This document shows, in pieces, positions 58,799 to 64,000 of a stretch of DNA of 64,000 nt. The first letter of the stretch is position 1. Every line of letters starts with the position of its first letter. This stretch comes from Acidimicrobiaceae bacterium (GTDB lineage Bacteria; Actinomycetota; Acidimicrobiia; Acidimicrobiales; UBA8190): contig PLZB01000078.1 in NCBI GenBank assembly GCA_003151955.1, positions 188-64,187 of the forward strand, read 5' to 3'. Under the pieces are notes generated by a model. That model was not told where the DNA came from and did not search any database. It was given only the letters and a program-made list of their open reading frames with translations. A program made the translations under genes and the position numbers.

Positions 58799-59278
58799 AT
58801 GAGGATCAAGAAGCATCTCGTCGCCGTGGCGGCCGTCACGGCTGCCGTCGGCCTCGGTGGCGGCATCGCCGTCGCGGTCTGGTCGGCGTCGGGGTCCGGT
58901 GCCGGTGCCGGCGCCGCCACCGTGGCCCAGTCGTTGGTGGTCACCGCGGTGACCCCCAGCGGAGCCGGGGCCACTCTGTACCCCGGCGGTCCCGCCGGTC
59001 CCGTCTTCATGAACATCCAGAACCCGAACCCCTACGCCGTGACCGTCACCGGGCTTTCCTGGGGGACGCCAACGTCGACGAGCACCTCCACCTGCGCCTC
59101 GGCCAACATCGCGTTGGACGCCCTGGCGCCCACGACGGTGAGCATCAGCATTCCTGCCGGGACCACGGCGTCGGCGGTCCAGGTGAGCGGGGTACTCGAC
59201 CTGGCCCACGCGGCGCCCAACGGCTGCCAGGGAGTCGCCTTCGACATCCCCGTCACCGTCACCGGTACCCAGCAGTAG
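58799..59278 (+). CDS. Exported small protein, first of a trio (WSASG motif)
   Basis: The 159-residue protein has a signal peptide ('KKHLVAVAAVTAAVGLGGGI') followed by 'VAVWSASGSGAGAGAATVAQ'. The mature part is a beta-sandwich with the block 'NPNPYAVTVTGLSWG', one Cys ('TCASANI') and the end 'AAPNGCQGVAFDIPVTVTG'. AGAGGAG lies six bases before the ATG at 58799. The next gene repeats this layout with different sequence, so they are paralogues. No known family; the cysteine pair and the sandwich suggest a secreted or wall-associated structural protein. Confidence 0.75.
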   Translation: MRIKKHLVAVAAVTAAVGLGGGIAVAVWSASGSGAGAGAATVAQSLVVTAVTPSGAGATLYPGGPAGPVFMNIQNPNPYAVTVTGLSWGTPTSTSTSTCASANIALDALAPTTVSISIPAGTTASAVQVSGVLDLAHAAPNGCQGVAFDIPVTVTGTQQ

Positions 59279-59309
59279 TCCCCGAGCCGGCCCACGAGAC
59301 CCGACGCCG

Positions 59310-59786
59310 ATGTCCGACCGTCCACGACGGACCAGCCGCCGCCTCGGTGGCACCGCCGCCGCACTCCTGGCCCTGGTGGGCCTGGTGGTGACGGTCTCGG
59401 CATCGGAGTCGGGTCGGTCGGGCCGGGACTCGCACCTCCTCGTCGGCCAGGGCCGGTCCGGTGGCGCTGCACCCCCGAGAACCTTTTCGATCACCGGTAC
59501 CGTGGCCGGCCTCTCCCCGGGAAGGGCCCTCCCCCTGGTGCTGACCGTGACCAACCCCCAGCGGTACGCCATCACCGTCGCCTCCATCTCCACCACGGCC
59601 GGCAACGCCTCGTCCTCCTGCCCGGCTGCCGACGTCACCGTCTCGGCCTTCGCCGGGCAGCTCCCCGTCGGGGCCGGCCGGACCGTCTCGACGACGGTCA
59701 CGGTGACGATGCGCCACTCGGCGCCCGACGGCTGCCAGGCCGCCGTCTTCCCCTTCCGCTACACCGGTGCGGCGGCCCGGTCGTGA
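59310..59786 (+). CDS. Exported small protein, paralogue of the preceding gene
   Basis: The 158-residue protein has an N-terminal hydrophobic helix ('GGTAAALLALVGLVVTVSAS') and a beta-sandwich with 'NPQRYAITVASISTT', a Cys in 'SSSCPAADVT' and the end 'SAPDGCQAAVFPFRYTG'. These line up with the NP..YAVTV, TCAS and APNGCQG blocks of the gene at 58799. It begins 31 bases after it and ends in a four-base overlap (GTGA) with the third gene. A structural surface role is inferred. Confidence 0.72.
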   Translation: MSDRPRRTSRRLGGTAAALLALVGLVVTVSASESGRSGRDSHLLVGQGRSGGAAPPRTFSITGTVAGLSPGRALPLVLTVTNPQRYAITVASISTTAGNASSSCPAADVTVSAFAGQLPVGAGRTVSTTVTVTMRHSAPDGCQAAVFPFRYTGAAARS

Positions 59787-60226
59787 GACCGACCCGTTGC
59801 CCCCTCACCAGGGCCGCCCTGAGCCTGCTCGTCCCGGTCACCGCCGGCTGGGTGTCGCTCGGTCCGGCCGCTCCGGCCTCGGCGGCGTGGTCTGCCTCCG
59901 GGACCGGTCAGGCCGCGGCGGCGTCCACGGTCATGCCGACCGGGGCCTCCCCCACCATCGGTGCCGTCGGCACTTCGGTGAATGTCTCCTGGACGACGGC
60001 CGATCTCCAGAGCGGCCCGGCCGTGGCCGGGTACATGGTCCACCGCTTCAGCACTGTGACCGGGTCCCCGGCAACCGTCGGGGCCGGCTGCAGCGGGATC
60101 GTCTCCGTCACGACCTGCACCGAGCTCGGCGTCACGGCGGGGTCCTGGTACTACACCGACACGCCCGTCGAGGTGAACTGGATCGGGGGGCAGAGCCCGG
60201 ACAGCGCCGCCGTGACGGTGCCGTAG
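59783..60226 (+). CDS. Exported small protein with FN3-like domain, third of the trio
   Basis: The 147-residue protein starts at a GTG overlapping the previous stop. After a signal peptide ('ALSLLVPVTAGWVSLGPAAP') comes 'AAWSASGTGQAAAASTVMPT', sharing WSASG with the first member, then an FN3-like strand pattern ('SVNVSWTTADLQSGPAVAGY', 'VHRFSTVTG') with two cysteines ('GAGCSGIVSVTTCTE'). It would be secreted with the other two. A TetR gene is convergent from 60246. Confidence 0.72.
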   Translation: MRPTRCPLTRAALSLLVPVTAGWVSLGPAAPASAAWSASGTGQAAAASTVMPTGASPTIGAVGTSVNVSWTTADLQSGPAVAGYMVHRFSTVTGSPATVGAGCSGIVSVTTCTELGVTAGSWYYTDTPVEVNWIGGQSPDSAAVTVP

Positions 60227-60245
60227 TCAACCCCGATCGGCGGGG

Positions 60246-60896
60246 TCAGCCCGCCAGGGGCCGGCGGAACCGGGCCCGCCACATCTCGAACTCGTCCTCG
60301 TCCATGGCGTAGGCGACGAAGAGGGAGGCCATGGCATCGAAGAGGAGGGCGGCGTCCCGCTCGGGATCGAGGGGCCGGGCCAGCCGGTGGAGGGCGAACC
60401 CGTCGAGGATGGCCACGAAGGCCAGGGCCGCCTCCTCCGGCCTCCGGGCCCCCAGGGCGGCCAGGGCCCGGGCGGCCAGCTCCTCGAAGGCGAGGAGGGC
60501 CCGGGCTACGGGCTCGCGGAGTGTCGGGACCCGGCTGGCCTCCAGGTAGACCTCGAACTGGGCCACCATCGCCTCCCGGGACCGGCCCACCAGGGCGTCG
60601 GCGAACCGGAGGGCGATCTCCTCGACGGTCCGGCCCCCCTCGGCCGCCTCGGCCGTCAGTGCCTCGAGCTCGGCCACCCGCTCGGTCACGTGGAGCCGGA
60701 GGGCCTCCTCGGTCAGCTCGTCGATCGACTTGAAGTAGTAGGTCGTCGAGGCCAGGGGGACCCCGGCCCGGGCGGCGACGGCCCGGTGGGTGACCGCCTT
60801 CGAGCCCCCCTCGGCCAGGACCCCGATGGCGGCCCGGAGGAGGGCCTCCCGCCGGCTCCGGCTCCGGGCCTGGCTTGGTACCGGCTTCGTGACCAT
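60246..60896 (-). CDS. TetR-family transcriptional regulator
   Basis: The 216-residue protein has the HTH 'REALLRAAIGVLAEGGSKAV', 'THRAVAARAGVPLASTTYYF' at residues 12-50 and a helical ligand domain. The C-terminus 'FEMWRARFRRPLAG' is unusual. The ATG at 60896 is used; an upstream ATG would place the start in the divergent promoter. The 141 bases to the lipase gene hold a strong promoter overlapped by a GTACA-TT-TGTAC palindrome, so it probably represses the lipase. Confidence 0.88.
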   Translation of the reverse strand: MVTKPVPSQARSRSRREALLRAAIGVLAEGGSKAVTHRAVAARAGVPLASTTYYFKSIDELTEEALRLHVTERVAELEALTAEAAEGGRTVEEIALRFADALVGRSREAMVAQFEVYLEASRVPTLREPVARALLAFEELAARALAALGARRPEEAALAFVAILDGFALHRLARPLDPERDAALLFDAMASLFVAYAMDEDEFEMWRARFRRPLAG

Positions 60897-60967
60897 GGAA
60901 CCGATGCTATCCGTACCACTTCCCGGGTGGACGATCAGCCTGGATCGGCTCATCCCTCGGGACCCCC

Positions 60968-60996
60968 TTGACTCCGACCCTCATAATCCGTACATT
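60968..60996 (+). promoter_or_regulatory. Strong promoter of the secreted lipase gene
   Basis: TTGACT at 60968-60973 and TACATT at 60991-60996 are spaced by exactly 17 bases, each close to consensus. The predicted transcription start is near 61003, leaving a 35-base leader before the ATG at 61038. Confidence 0.75.
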
Positions 60997-61001
60997 TGTA
61001 C
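60990..61001. promoter_or_regulatory. Palindromic operator overlapping the lipase -10 box
   Basis: GTACA at 60990-60994 and TGTAC at 60997-61001 with TT between them cover the -10 box of the lipase promoter. A TetR-family protein encoded divergently (start at 60896) is the natural candidate to bind there and block RNA polymerase. Confidence 0.65.
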
Positions 61002-61037
61002 CAGTAATCGAGTGGGGATCAGGAGGGGGAAGCGCAC

Positions 61038-62474
61038 ATGATCGGATCCAGGGGGAGACGCGGCGTCGTCAGGAGCATGGGAGCCACGGCCGTGGCCGAG
61101 ACCTGGGTCACGGTCGCCGTCGGCAGGAGCCGCCGGCCCCGGGCCGGCCGGGTCCTCCTGGCGGCAGGGATCCTCACCGGCAGCCTGGTCCTCGTGGCCG
61201 GCGGGGCCGGTGGCACCGGACCGGTGGCGGCGGCAGCCGGCTCGCCCCTCCCGCCCCAGTCCGATCCCTTCTACCAGCCCCCCGCCAACCTGGCCACCAC
61301 GGCCCCCGGCACCGTGCTCCGGACCCGGTCGGTCTCGGTGGCCGCCTTCGGCCTCCTCGGGGAGCAGCACGTCCGGGCCTGGCAGCTCCTCTACCGGACC
61401 ACCGACACCCAGGGGAACCCCGAGGCCACCCCGACCACCGTCATCGAGCCGACCAGCCGGTCCCCTCTCCCCGTCCGCCCCCTCGTCTCCTACCAGGTGG
61501 CCGAGGACAGCCTCGGGGCCCAGTGCGCCCCCTCCTACCAGCTCCAGCTGGGCGCACCCCTGGCCAACCCCGTCGAGCAGGCCGAGATCCTCCTCGTCAC
61601 CGGCCTCCTGGAGCGCGGCTACGCCGTCGACGTCCCCGACTACGAGGGACCCCTCTCCGCCTACGGGGCCGGGGTCCAGGCCGGCCACGCCGTCCTCGAC
61701 GGGATCCGGGCCACCGAGCAGTTCGGCCCGGCCGGCCTGGCCGGGGCGGCCACCCCGGTGGGGATGTGGGGCTACTCCGGCGGTGCCCTGGCCACGGCCT
61801 GGTCCTCCGAGCTCCAGCCCTCCTACGCCCCCGAGCTGCACGTCGTGGCCGTGGCCGAGGGTGGGGTTCCCGTGAACGTCGGGAACATCGCCCTCAACAT
61901 CAACGGCGGCCCCTTCGCCGGCTACTACATCGGCGGCATGGTCGGGGTCAGCCGGGCCTACCCCCAGCTGGCCACCCTCCTCCAGAGCTCCCTGAACGCC
62001 CAGGGCCAGGCCGACCTGGTCACGGTGGGGACCCTCTGCAACACCTCGATCATCCTCGACTTCGCCTTCCACGACATCTCGAAGGACTTCTCCGTCGCCA
62101 ACCCCCTGGCCCAGCCCCAGGCCCAGATCATCCTGGCCGCCGACACCCTGGGCCAGCACGCCCCCACCGCCCCGACCTACATCTACCAGGCCACCGGGGA
62201 CGAGATCATCCCCATCGCCGACGTGGACGGCATGGTGGCCAGGTACTGCGCGGCCGGGGCCTCCGTCGACTACACCCGGACCACCGTCGGGGAGCACATC
62301 ACGACCGTTGTCACCGGGGCCCCCGGGGCCCTGACCTGGCTCCAGAGCCGCTTCAACGGCGGGCCCACCGGGAACAACTGCGGGAACCCCCTGACCACGA
62401 GCACCGTCCTCACCTCGGCCCAGTGGGCCACCCTCTTCCAGGTCCTGGCCGGGCTGATCCCCTACTTCCTGTAG
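61038..62474 (+). CDS. Secreted lipase (LIP family, alpha/beta hydrolase)
   Basis: The 478-residue protein has a long N-terminal region with one hydrophobic helix ('RVLLAAGILTGSLVLVAGGA'), then the mature enzyme from about residue 70. The secretory-lipase fold is shown by 'LVSYQVAEDSLGAQCAPSYQ', 'GYAVDVPDYEGPLSAYGAG', the nucleophile G-Y-S-G-G ('VGMWGYSGGALATAW'), and late 'TGDEIIPIADVDGMV' (Asp) and 'VGEHITTV' (His). It should hydrolyse extracellular acylglycerols or other esters and supply fatty acids or sterols. It sits behind a promoter with a TetR-type operator. Confidence 0.88.
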   Translation: MIGSRGRRGVVRSMGATAVAETWVTVAVGRSRRPRAGRVLLAAGILTGSLVLVAGGAGGTGPVAAAAGSPLPPQSDPFYQPPANLATTAPGTVLRTRSVSVAAFGLLGEQHVRAWQLLYRTTDTQGNPEATPTTVIEPTSRSPLPVRPLVSYQVAEDSLGAQCAPSYQLQLGAPLANPVEQAEILLVTGLLERGYAVDVPDYEGPLSAYGAGVQAGHAVLDGIRATEQFGPAGLAGAATPVGMWGYSGGALATAWSSELQPSYAPELHVVAVAEGGVPVNVGNIALNINGGPFAGYYIGGMVGVSRAYPQLATLLQSSLNAQGQADLVTVGTLCNTSIILDFAFHDISKDFSVANPLAQPQAQIILAADTLGQHAPTAPTYIYQATGDEIIPIADVDGMVARYCAAGASVDYTRTTVGEHITTVVTGAPGALTWLQSRFNGGPTGNNCGNPLTTSTVLTSAQWATLFQVLAGLIPYFL

Positions 62475-62477
62475 GGG

Positions 62478-63635
62478 TCAGCGGGGGGCCCGGGGCATCC
62501 CCAGGCCCACCATGGCGATGATGTCCCGCTGGATCTCGTTGGTCCCGCCCCCGAAGGTGAAGATGGTCTGGCCCCGGGAGCTCCCCTCGAGGCGACCCTG
62601 GAGGACGGCGCCGGGCGATCCCCCCCTGAGGTAGCCGGCCTGTCCCACCACCTCGCTGAGGACCCGGTAGACCTCGAGGGCCAGCTCGGAGCCGTAGACC
62701 TTGGTGGCCGAGGCGTCGGCCGGGTTCAGCCCCTTCCCGGCGGACCAGGCCACCTTCCAATTCAGGAGCTTCAGGACCTCGACCTTGGCCTGGACCCGGG
62801 CCAGGCTGATCCGGACCCATTCCTGGTCGATCACCCTCCGGCCGTCGGCCATGCGCTGCTCCTCGGCCCACCGCCGGATCTCGATGAGGCTCCGGAGCAG
62901 CCCCGACGACGGGCCGATGGCCACTCGCTCGTGGTTGAGCTGGTTGGTGATGAGTCTCCAGCCCTGGTTCTCGGCCCCGACCAGGTTCCCGATCGGCACC
63001 CGGACGTCCTCGTAGAAGGTCGTGCTGGTGATGTCCCCGGCGATCGTGGCCAGCGGCGTCCAGTGGAATCCAGGGCTCTCGACGGGCACGATGAGGACGG
63101 ACAGTCCCTTGTGCCTGGGTGCCTCCGGATCGGTCCGGGCCGCCAGCCAGATGTAGTCGGCGTACTCGATGGCGCTCGTGTAGAGCTTCTCCCCGTTGAC
63201 GACGTACTCGTCGCCGTCCCGGACGGCCCGGGTCCGCAGGGAGGCGAGGTCGGTCCCGGCCGAGGCCTCGGTGTAGCCGATGGAGAAGTGGACCTCCCCC
63301 CGGAGGATCCCCGGCAGGAACCGCTCCTTCTGCTCCCCGGTCCCGAGGGCCATCAGCGTCGGTCCCACGCTGTTCAGGGTGAGCAGTGGGAGGGGGACCC
63401 CGGCCCAGTGGGACTCCTCCACGAAGATCATCTGCTCGACCGGCCCCCGGCCCTGGCCCCCGAACTCCACCGGCCAACCGAGTCCGAGCCAACCGTCCCG
63501 GCCCATCCGCCGGATGTACCGGGTGTAGGTCGGCTCGCCGTCGGGGTTTCCCTCCACCTCGGCCACGAGCCCCTCGAAGTAGGCCCGCAGCTCCTCCCGC
63601 AGCTCCTCCTGCTCCCTTGTGAACGTCAGGTACAC
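62478..63635 (-). CDS. fadE26: Acyl-CoA dehydrogenase, FadE26-like (steroid side chain)
   Basis: The 385-residue enzyme has the ACAD blocks 'HFSIGYTEASAGTDLASLRT' (FAD/substrate), 'QLNHERVAIGPSSGLLRSLI' and the end 'FTFGGGTNEIQRDIIAMVGL'. Its whole course, from 'YLTFTREQEELREELRAYF' and 'MGRDGWLGLGWPVEFGGQGR' on, follows the mycobacterial FadE26 subunit (ChsE4), part of a heteromeric dehydrogenase that acts on the sterol side-chain CoA ester. The second subunit (FadE27-like) is not in the window. In keeping with a heteromer, the catalytic glutamate may lie on only one subunit. It is divergent from the truncated ATPase gene. Confidence 0.82.
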   Translation of the reverse strand: MYLTFTREQEELREELRAYFEGLVAEVEGNPDGEPTYTRYIRRMGRDGWLGLGWPVEFGGQGRGPVEQMIFVEESHWAGVPLPLLTLNSVGPTLMALGTGEQKERFLPGILRGEVHFSIGYTEASAGTDLASLRTRAVRDGDEYVVNGEKLYTSAIEYADYIWLAARTDPEAPRHKGLSVLIVPVESPGFHWTPLATIAGDITSTTFYEDVRVPIGNLVGAENQGWRLITNQLNHERVAIGPSSGLLRSLIEIRRWAEEQRMADGRRVIDQEWVRISLARVQAKVEVLKLLNWKVAWSAGKGLNPADASATKVYGSELALEVYRVLSEVVGQAGYLRGGSPGAVLQGRLEGSSRGQTIFTFGGGTNEIQRDIIAMVGLGMPRAPR

Positions 63636-63729
63636 CGGCGGCCTCCCAGGCTCGGCAGGATAGCCAGGCGGGCTGAATCCGCAAACGAAAGAAACTAAAC
63701 AAAATAAAGAAGACTAGGTCGATCCGAGC

Positions 63730-63735
63730 TACGAT
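63730..63735 (+). promoter_or_regulatory. Likely -10 box of a leaderless transcript
   Basis: TACGAT ends six bases before the GTG at 63742 and no SD is present, the usual arrangement for leaderless actinobacterial genes. The 70 bases upstream are unusually A-rich. Confidence 0.5.
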
Positions 63736-63741
63736 GCCCCT

Positions 63742-64000
63742 GTGGCACCCCGCAACCCCTTCACCCCCAGCTTCGGCGTGAGCCCACCTTTGCTGGTCGG
63801 CCGGGCGGGATTGATCGAAGAATTCGGAGAGGGCCTCGACGACGGCCCCGGGGCCCCGGGCCGGGCCACCCTCTTCACCGGACCCCGGGGTATGGGGAAG
63901 ACGGTCATGCTCAATGCGACTGAGCACGAGGCCCGGCGTCGGGGCTGGTTGGTCATCTCCGAGTCGGCGACCAAGGGGTTGCTCGACCGGATGGTCACAG
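63742..64000 (+). CDS. ATP-binding protein (AAA_16-like), truncated by window end
   Basis: The visible 86 residues read 'APRNPFTPSFGVSPPLLVGR', 'AGLIEEFGEGLDD', then Walker A 'FTGPRGMGKTVMLNATEHEA'. The 'PPLLVGR' start and the P-loop are typical of stand-alone AAA_16/STAND-like ATPases. The GTG at 63742 is the start because a -10 box directly precedes it. The C-terminal part, which would tell the function, lies beyond the window. Confidence 0.75.
   Translation, partial: MAPRNPFTPSFGVSPPLLVGRAGLIEEFGEGLDDGPGAPGRATLFTGPRGMGKTVMLNATEHEARRRGWLVISESATKGLLDRMVT

Overview
The window is high-GC (about 70%) and dense with genes. It has many GTG/TTG starts, ATGA/GTGA stop-start overlaps, an F420-type pyridoxamine-oxidase-like protein, a mycothiol-type DinB-like protein, and a secreted propeller built from the TPDGKGYWL repeat. 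Together these suggest an actinobacterium, most likely of the class Acidimicrobiia. There are no rRNA genes, CRISPR arrays or complete insertion sequences, and no convincing complete tRNA. One tRNA-like structure is described at 11962-12032.

Layout. 1-2575: an exported IPT/TIG-FN3-Ig protein (cut by the window edge) downstream of a type IV pilin. 3.0-12.8 kb: regulators (SigJ-type ECF sigma, TetR), a SHOCT protein, an alpha/beta hydrolase, an ABC-F ATPase and an M48 protease, with two non-coding stretches holding hairpins and SD-led micro-ORFs. 13.4-17.4 kb: two consecutive ABC-2 ATPase/permease pairs. 17.4-25.3 kb: a minus-strand run of an FTR1 iron permease, a membrane-anchored beta-propeller, a Tat-exported dimethylformamidase-like protein, a KimA-like permease and two membrane proteins. 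It diverges from a DtxR-family regulator across a perfect iron-box-like palindrome. 26-31 kb: gene remnants (Sel1, AbiEi/AbiEii, ECF42 sigma), an O-methyltransferase, IlvE, a six-ligand copper monooxygenase-like lipoprotein and an orphan HicB. 31-36 kb: an oxidative catabolic block with a DapB-fold dehydrogenase, SDR, DinB-like protein, PPOX protein and a CYP124-like P450. 36-44.9 kb: cell-surface and miscellaneous genes. 44.9-47.9 kb: the three-subunit proton-translocating transhydrogenase. 48-52.9 kb: an EAL phosphodiesterase, then the tightly coupled echA20-ipdA-ipdB-ipdC steroid C/D-ring operon. 52.9-64 kb: a DUF4143 ATPase behind a duplicated 17-bp element, a clan-A-like glycosidase lipoprotein, a large LuxR regulator followed by three small exported proteins, a TetR/secreted-lipase pair with a legible promoter-operator, a FadE26-like acyl-CoA dehydrogenase and a truncated ATPase.

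How it fits together. The ipd operon, the FadE26-like dehydrogenase, the CYP124-like P450 and the secreted lipase point to use of sterols or branched lipids. The two ABC-2 systems, GH18-like protein, CHAP propeller, pilin and IPT protein point to an elaborate cell surface. Seven loci are broken or truncated genes, which is many for one window and shows ongoing local gene loss. The strongest candidates for an undescribed system are the exported trio at 58799-60226 with its LuxR neighbour, and the propeller/DMFase-like operon.
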